In this document: in pieces, positions 34,962 through 46,585 of the stretch
Layout: the number at the start of each line of letters is the position of its first letter
Numbering within the stretch: position 1 is the first letter of the stretch
Assembly: GCF_018070025.1 (NCBI RefSeq)
Contig: NZ_JAGPYQ010000002.1
Coordinates: 1,984,001 to 2,048,000, forward strand
DNA: 64,000 nt
Origin: Streptomyces liliiviolaceus
GTDB taxonomy: Bacteria > Actinomycetota > Actinomycetes > Streptomycetales > Streptomycetaceae
Direction: 5' to 3'
Translations under genes and position numbers: made by a program
The notes under the pieces: model-generated
The model's input: the letters and a program-made list of their open reading frames with translations, nothing else
What the model was told of the DNA's origin: nothing
Databases searched by the model: none

Positions 34962-35030
34962 TTCCCGCGCCGTGTGCTCCCGCGTCGTGCACTCTCGTGT
35001 CAGGCGCGAGCCTCGACGGCGTCTCGCACC

Positions 35031-35207
35031 TCACCGCCTGCGGCTCCGGCTCCCCCACCCGGTGCCCACCCCGGCGACGTGCAGCGCCAGCACCGTCAGA
35101 CCGATGAGCATCACGTTCGTCGAGGTGAAGGTGTCGTTGGTCGCGATGTCCGCGGCGTTGATCAGGAACGCGATGAAGAACAGGACTGCAGCTGCTATGC
35201 CGAGCAC
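35031..35207 (-). CDS. Small conserved membrane protein (58 aa)
   Basis: A 58-residue protein with two hydrophobic segments (residues 2-18, LGIAAAVLFFIAFLINA, and 33-48, MLIGLTVLALHVAGVG) joined by a polar loop with ATNDTFTSTN. It ends in a short basic tail. It starts with GTG at 35207 and has an excellent ribosome site, GAGGAG 5 nt upstream. The hairpin layout and loop are of a type common in streptomycetes with no assigned function. The gene is divergent from an anti-sigma-type ATPase gene (287 bp apart) at the edge of the stress-signalling island. Confidence 0.75.
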   Translation of the reverse strand: MLGIAAAVLFFIAFLINAADIATNDTFTSTNVMLIGLTVLALHVAGVGTGWGSRSRRR

Positions 35208-35494
35208 GGATTCTCCTCTTTCCGGTCACGGAACGGGAGCGGCTCCCGTCCCCGACCTCCGTGTGCCCCGGCCAGGCCGAAACAGACGCGGGAATAAGCG
35301 GCGGACAAGCACCCATGACTCGGTCCGATCGTGGTACTCGCCGAGCACACAGGGATCACCAGAGACCACTGCGTTCCGGTTCACCTACCATCCCCACCGG
35401 ACCCGGACGAGTAGACCCCTCGCCGACGGGAAGCAGCAGCGGTGGAAGCACAGGATCAGCACAGCCCCGTGGGGAGTGGGCTGGGGAAGGCGCA
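35208..35494. other. Intergenic region between two divergent small genes
   Basis: This 287-bp region should hold both promoters. I see a short inverted repeat (ACGGGAGC-g-GCTCCCGT at about 35232-35248) close to the small-protein gene and a TACCAT -10 candidate at about 35386 on the plus strand. Neither is convincing as a complete promoter, and there is no additional gene. Confidence 0.35.
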
Positions 35495-35929
35495 ATGGCG
35501 ATCGAGCCGCGTTGGGACGACAAACTGCCTTCTGAGGAGATGTACACCCGGACGACCACCTTTCCCGGCGAGCTGCCCAATGTGACGGGCGCGCGACTCG
35601 CCGCGGAGGAGTTCCTCCTTGCGCTCACGCGCACCGCGCCACCGTCCGCACCCGAGCACTGGGACGACATCCTGCTGGTCGTCACGGAGCTGGCGGCCAA
35701 CGCGGTGCAGTACGCGCCGGGCCCGTTCGAGCTGCGGCTGCGGCGTACGTTCGACGGCGTGCACGTGACCATGCACGACACCAGCACCACACCGCCCGCG
35801 CCGCGGCCGTTCCATCCCGGCCGGGGTGACGGGGGTGTCGGGTGGCATCTGATCCACACGCTGTGCGACCAGGTGAGCGTGGTGGTGACCGACAAGGGCA
35901 AGGACATCCATGTGTTCCTGCCCTGGTGA
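35495..35929 (+). CDS. RsbW/SpoIIAB-like HATPase (anti-sigma factor type)
   Basis: A 144-residue GHKL ATPase. The N box is VVTELAANAVQYA, the G1 box is the weak MHDTSTTPP and the G2 region is GDGGVGWHLIHTLC. This is the HATPase_c_2 group of streptomycetes, relatives of anti-sigma kinases RsbW and SpoIIAB. Such proteins bind a sigma factor and phosphorylate a STAS partner. Many copies exist per genome and targets are rarely known. Here candidate partners (two SigB-type sigmas and a STAS protein) are within 15 kb. ATG 35495 follows GGGGAAGG. Confidence 0.85.
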   Translation: MAIEPRWDDKLPSEEMYTRTTTFPGELPNVTGARLAAEEFLLALTRTAPPSAPEHWDDILLVVTELAANAVQYAPGPFELRLRRTFDGVHVTMHDTSTTPPAPRPFHPGRGDGGVGWHLIHTLCDQVSVVVTDKGKDIHVFLPW

Positions 35930-36010
35930 GCACCCCCGCTCGGCAGGAACCGTCGCGGAACGGCCTCGGACGCGAAGCGTCCGAGGCCGTCGGCGTACCG
36001 GTGCCGGCCC

Positions 36011-36493
36011 TCAGACGAGCCGCACCAGCACGCTGACGGTCTTGCCGCCGCCCGGACGCAGGTCGACGGCGATGTCGCACGCCAGCCGGATGATGACCGG
36101 CCAGCCGTAGCCGTTGCCGTGGTGCTGCGTCGGCAGGCTTCCCGCGCCGAAGGCGGCGGCGGGGACGACGTCACTGTTGTCGTGCACGGCCAGCCGCACT
36201 CCCTCAGGCGTGGGCGTCACCTCGAACCCGGCCAGCCCTCCCCCGTGCCGGACGGCGTTCGCGGCCAGCTCCGAGACGACCAGCGAGAGATCGATGAGGG
36301 CCGCCTCCGTCGCCGTGCGGTCCGCGTTGTTCCACTGTTCGAGCACCACGCTCCGGGCGTACGCGCGGGCCGTCGCCGCGGTCGTGACGGGGGCCGGCGC
36401 ATCCGCCGCGGCCGTGACCGGGGCGGGCGCCGAGGCCATCACCTCTGGCGGACTGTCCGCGGACGCGAGGGCGGTCGTGTCGATTCGGTCCAT
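36011..36493 (-). CDS. RsbW-like HATPase (anti-sigma factor type)
   Basis: A 160-residue GHKL ATPase. The N-terminal ~45 residues are an Ala/Pro linker. The ATPase domain starts at TARAYARSVVLEQWNN and has the N box VVSELAANAVRHG, G1 AVHDNSD and a G2-like GNGYGWPVIIRLAC. It is the same functional class as the gene at 35495 but on the other strand. ATG 36493 is chosen; the frame is open to a GTG at 36562 (MKPLDG form) and neither has a strong ribosome site. The upstream PRC-barrel gene ends 165-230 nt away in the same direction, so a common transcript is possible. Confidence 0.8.
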   Translation of the reverse strand: MDRIDTTALASADSPPEVMASAPAPVTAAADAPAPVTTAATARAYARSVVLEQWNNADRTATEAALIDLSLVVSELAANAVRHGGGLAGFEVTPTPEGVRLAVHDNSDVVPAAAFGAGSLPTQHHGNGYGWPVIIRLACDIAVDLRPGGGKTVSVLVRLV

Positions 36494-36726
36494 ATGCGTC
36501 GTGTCCCTGCACTCCGGTTCTTCGATGCCCGGTGCCGGTCCGGAGCCGTCGAGCGGCTTCACGGACCGGTCACCGTCCCCGGCACCGCCATCACCTGCGC
36601 CTCGTCGCGGGGACGAGTGGCCGCGCGGTCGTGATCGGCATCATCGCTGTCTCCTCGCTCCGCGCCTCTACGGGCTCCTCCTTCCCGCTGAATCGCCATC
36701 CATTGCAGCGGACGCGTCGCGCCGGC

Positions 36727-37098
36727 TCAGGTCGTGGTCGCCTGCCGCGGGGGCAGGCTCCGGTAGTAGTGGCCCACTCCGGTGAGATATTCGGGGTCCA
36801 GCGTCTCGCGGTCGGTCTTGAACCGGGGCGCGGCCTTGATCTCGTCCTCGGTGCACGCCACCTTGATCTCCCGGGCCTCCGGATCGATGAAGGTGACCAG
36901 GCCGACGGGGACCAGCACGCTCCTGCCGAACACCCAGCCACCGGTGTCGACGATCAGATGCCGCATCCCGGACTGGTCCACCTGCCGGTCGACGTGCCCG
37001 AAGGTCCCGTCGACCGCGGCGACCGTGAACCCCGTGAGCAGCAGTCCCTCCGCGTATCCGCTGGTCTGTGCGTACGACCAGATGCTGTCGGTGGTCAC
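36727..37098 (-). CDS. PRC-barrel domain protein
   Basis: A 123-residue protein. Residues ~15-65 (GLLLTGFTVAAVDGTFGHVD ... HLIVDTGGWVFGRSVLVPV) match a PRC-barrel, a small beta-barrel found in photosynthetic reaction-centre H subunits and RimM. A short tail contains acidic stretches. Paralogues are common in streptomycete stress regulons and their function is unknown. GTG 37098 follows GGAAGGA. A strong SigB-type promoter match lies 85 nt upstream, so general stress induction is likely. Confidence 0.8.
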   Translation of the reverse strand: MTTDSIWSYAQTSGYAEGLLLTGFTVAAVDGTFGHVDRQVDQSGMRHLIVDTGGWVFGRSVLVPVGLVTFIDPEAREIKVACTEDEIKAAPRFKTDRETLDPEYLTGVGHYYRSLPPRQATTT

Positions 37099-37182
37099 GT
37101 CGCTGCTTCCTTCCCGTGGTCGAGTTGCGATCGGAGGACCGCGGCCGGTGTGCGCCGCCCGCCGTCCTCCTCGGGCAGCCCA

Positions 37183-37207
37183 ATACCCCGATGTCCGGCA
37201 CCCATTC
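37183..37207 (-). promoter_or_regulatory. SigB-type promoter candidate for the PRC-barrel gene
   Basis: On the minus strand GAAT (37207-37204), a 15-nt spacer and GGGTAT (37188-37183) match the S. coelicolor SigB consensus GNNT-N14-16-GGGTAC/T at every position. The leader would be about 78 nt. Confidence 0.6.
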
Positions 37208-37399
37208 CCAGTGATTTGCGCGCAGTGGCCTCGCCGTCCCGCGCGGGCCGTCCGGCTCATGGTCCGCCGTCCGGCTCACGATCCGCAAAAGGACGGGCGG
37301 CGGCCGGTGACGGCCGGGACGAGAAAGGCGCACCGCCCCGAAAAGAACAGGCGTACCACCAGGAAAGCCGGGAACCAGAAGCGCTGGAGGTCGATAACA

Positions 37400-37570
37400 A
37401 TGGTTCCCGTCATTCTTGTTCTTCTGCTCGCCCTACTCCTTTTCGGTGCGGGTTTCGCACTCAAGGCACTGTGGTGGATCGCGGTCGTCGTGCTGGTCGT
37501 CTGGCTGCTCGGCTTCGTCGTACGGCCGACCGCGTCCGGGGGCCGCCGTGGACGCTGGTACCGCTGGTAG
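37400..37570 (+). CDS. Small hydrophobic membrane protein (56 aa)
   Basis: A 56-residue protein that is almost all membrane-spanning: residues 2-20 (VPVILVLLLALLLFGAGFA) and 23-42 (ALWWIAVVVLVVWLLGFVV), then the basic tail GGRRGRWYRW. It follows GGAGG at 9 nt. It resembles the DUF5670/lmo0937-like hydrophobic stress peptides in size and shape, but I cannot assign a family with certainty. It lies 39 nt before dps in the same direction, which suggests co-expression. Confidence 0.75.
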   Translation: MVPVILVLLLALLLFGAGFALKALWWIAVVVLVVWLLGFVVRPTASGGRRGRWYRW

Positions 37571-37609
37571 CACCACCTCGCGCAACGAATTCCCAAGGAG
37601 GAACGAAGA

Positions 37610-38182
37610 ATGACGTCGTCCCGAACCGAGCCCAAATACACTGTTCCCGGACTGAGCGTCCAGGACGGCGGGAGGCTTGTCGAACTGCTCCGCCTGCGAC
37701 TGCACGCGCTGAATGACCTCTCGCTCACCCTGAAGCACATTCACTGGAATGTGGTCGGCCCGCATTTCATCGCCATTCACGAAATGCTCGACCCGCAGGT
37801 CGACCGGGTCCGGGCCATGGCCGACGACACCGCCGAGCGGGTCTCGGCGCTGGGCGGAGTGCCCCTGGGGACGCCCGGCGCCCTCGTCGCCGAGCGGACC
37901 TGGGACGACTACGACATCGGGCGGGCGGACGCGATCGCCCATCTCGGCGCCCTCGACCTGGTCTACACGGGCATCGTCGAGAGCCATCGTGCGGCGCTGG
38001 CCGAGGTCGGCAAGTTCGACCCGGTGACGGAGGATCTCCTCATCGGGCAGCTGCGCTCCCTCGAACAGTTCCAGTGGTTCGTGCGCGCGCACCTCGAAAG
38101 CTCCGGTGGCGACCTCGCCACGGCGGGCGCCCGCACCGAGAACGAGGCCGCGCGCTCGGCGCACGAGGACGGGGTCCGGTAA
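37610..38182 (+). CDS. dps: Dps family ferritin-like DNA-protection protein
   Basis: A 190-residue Dps protein. The first helix holds the ferroxidase ligands in LKHIHWNVVGPHFIAIHEML followed by DPQVD. The central and last helices (IGQLRSLEQFQWFVRAHLE) complete the four-helix bundle. The ~18-residue C-terminal tail (after SSGGDL) is charged and may affect DNA binding or assembly. Dps dodecamers oxidise and store iron with peroxide and compact the nucleoid. In streptomycetes dps genes are under SigB-type control. An ideal AAGGAGG site precedes ATG 37610. Confidence 0.93.
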   Translation: MTSSRTEPKYTVPGLSVQDGGRLVELLRLRLHALNDLSLTLKHIHWNVVGPHFIAIHEMLDPQVDRVRAMADDTAERVSALGGVPLGTPGALVAERTWDDYDIGRADAIAHLGALDLVYTGIVESHRAALAEVGKFDPVTEDLLIGQLRSLEQFQWFVRAHLESSGGDLATAGARTENEAARSAHEDGVR

Positions 38183-38205
38183 CAGGCAGGGATCGTGACG
38201 CGAAA

Positions 38206-38236
38206 GGGGCCCGGATCCGTCACGGATCCGGGCCCC
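38206..38236. terminator. Bidirectional terminator after dps
   Basis: A perfect 14-bp stem GGGGCCCGGATCCG (38206-38219 / 38223-38236) with a 3-nt loop lies between converging genes. Confidence 0.85.
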
Positions 38237-38246
38237 TGCGCATGCT

Positions 38247-39191
38247 TCAGGCGCGTGAGACGTAACTGCGGATCGTCGTGCCGGCGTCGTCGGTGTGCAG
38301 GCGCACCAGATCCGAGAGGTAGTGCACGAGCAGGAGGCCACGGCCACCGATCTGGCCGGGGTGCGCGGGGCGACGCCCCGCGAGGGGGTCGGCCAGCCGG
38401 CCGACGTCCTGCACCTGGCAGACGATCTGCTCGTCCTCCGCCCACAGGCGCAGTGTCCCCGTGCCACCCGCGTGCACCACGCTGTTCGTGGTCAGCTCGG
38501 CGACGACCAGGGCCAGATCCTGCAGACGGACCGCGCTCATCCCCCGCTTCCGCGCCTGCGCGAGGGCGAAGTCACGGGCAGCGGGCAGCGTTTTCGCGTC
38601 GTAGCGGAAGGTCGCCGCGCCGGGCAGCGGGGACAGCGGTTCGTTGCAGCGCGCGAGCACCTTGTCCGGGTCGTACGTCTCACTGGGCCGCTCGCGTCCC
38701 GCGGCGATGAGGACGGGGTGGGTGGCATGGGCGTCGGCGAGCACGTCCCGCGGCAGGGACCGGGCGTCGTACGGGCACAGGATGGTCACCTCCCGGCCGC
38801 TGAACGCCTCGTTGATGAGGGCCTCGTGCTGGAGGCAGGCGGGATACTCCACGGCCGTGCGGCCGGGCCAGATCGGCTCGCCGATGATACGGACGCGGAC
38901 GCCCGGGCGGGCGTCGGCGAAGGCTCGCAGGACCGAGGGGATGATCCGGCCGGGGTTGCGGCCGGCCAGGGTCATGTCGACGAGATGCACGCCCTCCGCC
39001 ACCGGGCCCAGTGCCGCCGTGATGAGTTCGAGCCGCGCGGCGGGAGCGGCCACCGCCACGGGCTCCGAGGCCGCCAGCCCCTCCCGTACGAAGGGAACCG
39101 TGCCCGCCAGGTACTCCTGGTCGTCACGGTAGAAGAGCGCGGGATGCACGAAGGGCGCGCCGGTCGTCGGCTCGGTGGCCGTCGTCGTCAC
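38247..39191 (-). CDS. MEDS-domain sensor fused to an RsbW-like HATPase
   Basis: A 314-residue two-domain protein. Residues ~15-170 are a MEDS/DcmR-type sensory domain (HPALFYRDDQEYLAGTVPFV, then VRIIGEPIWPGRT and ALINEAFSGREVTILCPYD), which is thought to sense hydrocarbon derivatives or other small ligands. Residues ~195-314 are a GHKL ATPase with the N box VVAELTTNSVVHA, G1 CQVQDVG and G2 GGRGLLLVHYLSDL. This is the RsbA-like class of sensor anti-sigma kinases. It sits downstream of a SigB-family sigma gene in the same direction and is the best candidate for that sigma's antagonist. GTG 39191 follows CAGGAG at 8 nt. Confidence 0.85.
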   Translation of the reverse strand: MTTTATEPTTGAPFVHPALFYRDDQEYLAGTVPFVREGLAASEPVAVAAPAARLELITAALGPVAEGVHLVDMTLAGRNPGRIIPSVLRAFADARPGVRVRIIGEPIWPGRTAVEYPACLQHEALINEAFSGREVTILCPYDARSLPRDVLADAHATHPVLIAAGRERPSETYDPDKVLARCNEPLSPLPGAATFRYDAKTLPAARDFALAQARKRGMSAVRLQDLALVVAELTTNSVVHAGGTGTLRLWAEDEQIVCQVQDVGRLADPLAGRRPAHPGQIGGRGLLLVHYLSDLVRLHTDDAGTTIRSYVSRA

Positions 39192-39541
39192 GTCGGCGCT
39201 CCTGTCGGGGGCCGGACGGCCCCGTCCTTGCGGCGGCTGCGCGGCGGGATCCGGACGGGGTGGGAGGCAGGCGCCGGGGGTGCCGTCGGCCGGACGGTTC
39301 GCGTCGGTTCGCCGTCGTCCGACGGCGCCATCGCCGACAAGCCGTCCGTGCCGTTCCTCAGATCCACCGGTCTCACCCCGGGGCCCACCCTACGCCGTCG
39401 CACGGACGTTCCCTCGTCACTCGGGTGTTCCCCCTGCACACGCCGGGCCGGTCGCAACCGGGTGTGACACGCGAGTGCGACCGGCTCGGAGAACGCGCCG
39501 GACGCCGGTCTCGCCCGCGTCGTCGGGACCGCGGTGCCGCG
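39192..39541. other. 350-bp intergenic region, no gene seen
   Basis: This region lies between a sigma gene and the MEDS-HATPase gene on the minus strand. It may hold a promoter for the latter (TAGGGT on the minus strand near 39390 is a -10 candidate without a good -35). I find no convincing open frame or long repeat. Confidence 0.35.
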
Positions 39542-40465
39542 TCAGGCGGCGCCCGTCCCGCCGTCGGCGTTCCCACGGCCGGGGCGGGCCTGTGCGCCCA
39601 GCGCCTCGTCCCTCACCCGTGCGCAGCTGCGGGTGATGAGCCGGGAGACGTGCATCTGGGAGATGCCGAGCTGATCGGCTATGCGGTTCTGCGTCATGTC
39701 CTCGAAGAAGCGCATGTAGAGGATGTTCCGCTCGCGCTCCGGCAGCCGGCGCAGCCCTTCCTTCGCGGCTTCGCGGTCGACGACCATGTCGTAGGAGGAG
39801 TCGAGATCGCCCAGGGTGTCCGCGAGGCTGTAGTTGTCGTCGGCGGACGACAGTTCGGCGTCCAGGGACAGGGTGCTGAAGCTCTCCATCGCCTCCATCC
39901 CCGCGCCGACCTCGTCCTCCGTCAGCCCGGCGTGCGCCGCGATCTCGGCCGTCGTCGGCTCGGGGGTACCGGGGTTCATCGTGAGATCGCGCCGGGCGAT
40001 GCGCACCTTGTTGCGCAGTTCCTGAACCCGGCGCGGCACCCTCAGGGCCCACATGCGGTCCCTGAAGTGGCGCTTGACCTCACCGGTGATGGTGGGCACC
40101 GCGTAACTCTCGAAGGCCCCGCGGGAGGGGTCGAACCGGTCGATGGCCTTCACCAGGCCGACGGCCGCGACCTGCCGCAGGTCCTCTATGTTCTCGCCCC
40201 GGTCACGGAACCGGCCGGCGATGCGGTGGGCCATGGGCAGCCAGGCCTTCGTCAACTCGTCGCGGACCGCGTCCCGCTCGGGCCCCTCCTCCAGGGCGGC
40301 CAGTCGGGCGAAGTCGGTCGCCGAATCAGGAGCGTCGTCGTGCGGGTGCCTCGCCGTGGCGGTCCGGGCCGAGGGACCCGACGCGGTGGTGGTCGCCGTG
40401 GACATGGACCGCGCCTCGGCAGGTACGGACTCCTCCGGGCTGTTTATCGACAAGTCGATGCTCAT
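39542..40465 (-). CDS. SigB/SigF-family RNA polymerase sigma factor
   Basis: A 307-residue sigma factor of the SigB/F/G group (group 3). A 75-residue Ser/Ala/Thr-rich N-terminal extension precedes region 2 (LPMAHRIAGRFRDRGENIED, LRQVAAVGLVKAIDRFDPSR, FESYAVPTITGEVKRHFRD), region 3 (VPRRVQELRNKVR) and region 4 (RLPERERNILYMRFFEDMTQ, then ISQMHVSRLITR). Sigmas of this group are held by HATPase anti-sigma factors and freed by STAS proteins. ATG 40465 follows CAGGAG at 9 nt. It is divergent from a second sigma of the same group. Confidence 0.93.
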   Translation of the reverse strand: MSIDLSINSPEESVPAEARSMSTATTTASGPSARTATARHPHDDAPDSATDFARLAALEEGPERDAVRDELTKAWLPMAHRIAGRFRDRGENIEDLRQVAAVGLVKAIDRFDPSRGAFESYAVPTITGEVKRHFRDRMWALRVPRRVQELRNKVRIARRDLTMNPGTPEPTTAEIAAHAGLTEDEVGAGMEAMESFSTLSLDAELSSADDNYSLADTLGDLDSSYDMVVDREAAKEGLRRLPERERNILYMRFFEDMTQNRIADQLGISQMHVSRLITRSCARVRDEALGAQARPGRGNADGGTGAA

Positions 40466-40831
40466 GTGGATTCGCTCCTGAACAAGTGACGTGCGAGGGG
40501 ATGCCGCAGGGACGATGACTTCCGGGGGCGCCGGAGGGCCACCGCGGTCGGCTGGGCCGTTCCCGCGGGCGTGCCTCCGGTCCGAAGCACGAAATTCCGG
40601 TTGCCCTTGCCTGCCGAGAGGAAACACCCGGTCTCGAAATCGACGCCCCGTCACGGTCCCGTCGCGGTGCCGTCGCGGCGTCCCGCGACGCGCGGAACGG
40701 CGTACGGCCCACCCGTGCGCACGGTCGGTGGGCGGTTCGTGCGAGAGTTCTCCGACGAGGAACGACCACGTCGGAGCGTCGACTTCTGGCCAGATCCTCG
40801 GTGGTTCCGATCTCTTTCGAAATGAGGTGGC
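40466..40831. other. 366-bp region between two divergent sigma genes
   Basis: The region must contain both sigma promoters. I see an inverted repeat CGTCGCGG-cgtc-CCGCGACG near 40671-40690 and CCGACG...CGTCGG around 40752-40774, either of which could be a protein-binding site. No GGGTAC/T (-10 of the SigB type) is present on either strand, so simple autoregulation by these sigmas is not evident. Confidence 0.35.
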
Positions 40832-41776
40832 ATGAGCCGCGAGAAGCAGGGCACACGGCGTATGTCATCAACAGCGACGGTGAGTGGGGTGGGCGGCATG
40901 GCAGCCGTGACGGCAGACGGGGCAACGGCCACGGCACAGGGGACCCGGACGGCGCAGGAGACGGAACTGCCTCTCATCGAGGACCCGTCGCGCGTCAGGC
41001 CGAAGGACGCCCGGGAGCTGTCGCGGCAGTTCTTCGACCGTCTGGCCGTGCTGGAGGAAGGCACCCACGACTACCAGTACGCCCGCAACACCCTGATCGA
41101 GATGAACCTCTCCCTCGTCCGGTACGCGGCCTCCCGGTTCCGCGGCCGGGGCGACTCGATGGAGGACATCGTCCAGGTCGGCACCATCGGGCTGATCAAG
41201 GCCATCGACCGGTTCGAGCTGTCGCGCGAGGTGGAGTTCACCTCCTTCGCCGTCCCCTACATCGTCGGCGAGATCAAGCGTTTCTTCCGTGACACGAGCT
41301 GGGCCGTCCATGTGCCGCGGCGGCTGCAGGAGGCCCGGGTCGAGCTGGCGAAGGCCACGGAGGAACTGCGGACCCGGCTGGGCCGCGCCCCCACGACCGC
41401 CGAGCTGTCCCACCTCATGTCGCTGCCCGAGGCGGAGGTCATCGAGGCCCGCAAGGCGGCGAACTGCTACAACTCCTCGTCGCTCGACGCGGCCCTGACC
41501 TCCGACAGCGGCTCGCACGGCGAGTCCGTCCTGGCCGACTTCATCGGCGAGGACGACCGGTCGCTCGAACTGGTGGAGGACCTGAACTCGCTGGCGCCGC
41601 TGGTCGCCGAGCTCGACGAGCGCGAGCGCCGCATCATCCACCTGCGGTTCGTCGAGGAGCGCACCCAGGCCGAGATCGGCGAACTGCTCGGTATCTCCCA
41701 GATGCATGTGTCGCGTCTGATCAGCCGCATCATCAAGCGGCTCCGCGCCGGGCTGCTCGACCCCTCGGTGGCCTGA
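40832..41776 (+). CDS. SigB/SigF-family RNA polymerase sigma factor
   Basis: A 314-residue group 3 sigma. After an Ala/Thr-rich N-terminus of ~45 residues comes a conserved lead (RPKDARELSRQFFDRLAVLEEG), region 2 (NLSLVRYAASRFRGRGDSME, DIVQVGTIGLIKAIDRFELS), region 3 (HVPRRLQEARVELAKATEEL) and region 4 (LDERERRIIHLRFVEERTQA, ISQMHVSRLISRIIKRLR). It diverges enough from the neighbouring sigma that they are distinct paralogues and not a recent duplication. ATG 40832 follows GAGGTGG. An in-frame ATG at 40862 is an alternative. Two hairpins end the gene. Confidence 0.93.
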   Translation: MSREKQGTRRMSSTATVSGVGGMAAVTADGATATAQGTRTAQETELPLIEDPSRVRPKDARELSRQFFDRLAVLEEGTHDYQYARNTLIEMNLSLVRYAASRFRGRGDSMEDIVQVGTIGLIKAIDRFELSREVEFTSFAVPYIVGEIKRFFRDTSWAVHVPRRLQEARVELAKATEELRTRLGRAPTTAELSHLMSLPEAEVIEARKAANCYNSSSLDAALTSDSGSHGESVLADFIGEDDRSLELVEDLNSLAPLVAELDERERRIIHLRFVEERTQAEIGELLGISQMHVSRLISRIIKRLRAGLLDPSVA

Positions 41777-41795
41777 CACCCCCTAACCCCCTCCT

Positions 41796-41880
41796 CACCG
41801 GCAACCCCCCGCCGGTGACCGAGCCCGCCGTCGCGGTCCCCACGAGCCCCCGCTCACCGGACCACGACGGCGGGCTCGGT
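41796..41880 (+). terminator. Double hairpin terminator after the sigma gene
   Basis: A 7-bp stem CACCGGC/GCCGGTG (41796-41802 / 41811-41817) is followed directly by a perfect 16-bp stem ACCGAGCCCGCCGTCG (41818-41833 / 41865-41880) with a 31-nt loop. Confidence 0.75.
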
Positions 41881-42213
41881 CGTGGGGTCCCTTGAGATGC
41901 GTCGGCCGCGACCTCCGATGCGTCCGATCCGGGCACCGCGTCACCCTCGTCACAGCGCCCTCACGCCTCCCGGACACCCCTCTGGCCTCGGCTTGTCCCC
42001 GCCTTGAGGCCGCCCTGTCCTCGGCTTGGCGATTTTGGCACCACACTTTGTTCACAACCTCACTTACGGGTTAGCCTGCGGCGTATTTCCTCGTCGGGCG
42101 GTCCCGTACAACAGGGAGTCCGACGAGGGTGTGGTCCGGCAGTGGGCCTGTAGTTCCGCGTCCCTTTCGCACAGGTTGCACAGGGACCTAAGAGGCATGG
42201 AACGAGGGTGCGC
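41881..42213 (+). other. Upstream region of the hybrid kinase gene
   Basis: About 330 bp without a credible gene. The part 42030-42075 is unusually AT-rich for this genome and holds a promoter candidate (next entry). The transcribed leader would be about 130 nt and contains a CCTCGTCGG / CCGACGAGG inverted repeat (about 42090-42128). Confidence 0.45.
42050..42073 (+). promoter_or_regulatory. Possible SigB-type promoter of the hybrid kinase gene
   Basis: GTTCAC (42050-42055), a 12-nt spacer and GGGTTA (42068-42073) resemble the GTTTAA-N12-14-GGGTAT pattern of SigB promoters with two or three mismatches. It is in the only AT-rich part of the intergenic region. Confidence 0.35.
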
Positions 42214-46494
<4,281 letters not shown>

Positions 46495-46500
46495 GCGACC

Positions 46501-46533
46501 GCGCCCGGCCGTGTGCGCGCACCGGCCGGGCGC
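46501..46533 (+). terminator. Stem-loop between the hybrid kinase and phosphatase genes
   Basis: A perfect 11-bp stem GCGCCCGGCCG (46501-46511 / 46523-46533) with an 11-nt loop that contains a second small palindrome (TGCGCGCA) lies 6 nt after the kinase stop. Confidence 0.65.
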
Positions 46534-46585
46534 AGGTCCCCGCGACCCGCCCCCATGGGCATCCCCGCCGAGGAGCAAGCGCATC

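Noticed and set aside
34834..35316. 160-codon minus-strand frame at the pmt end
   Set aside because: Its translation has no protein-like pattern and it covers the better-supported 58-residue gene in another frame.
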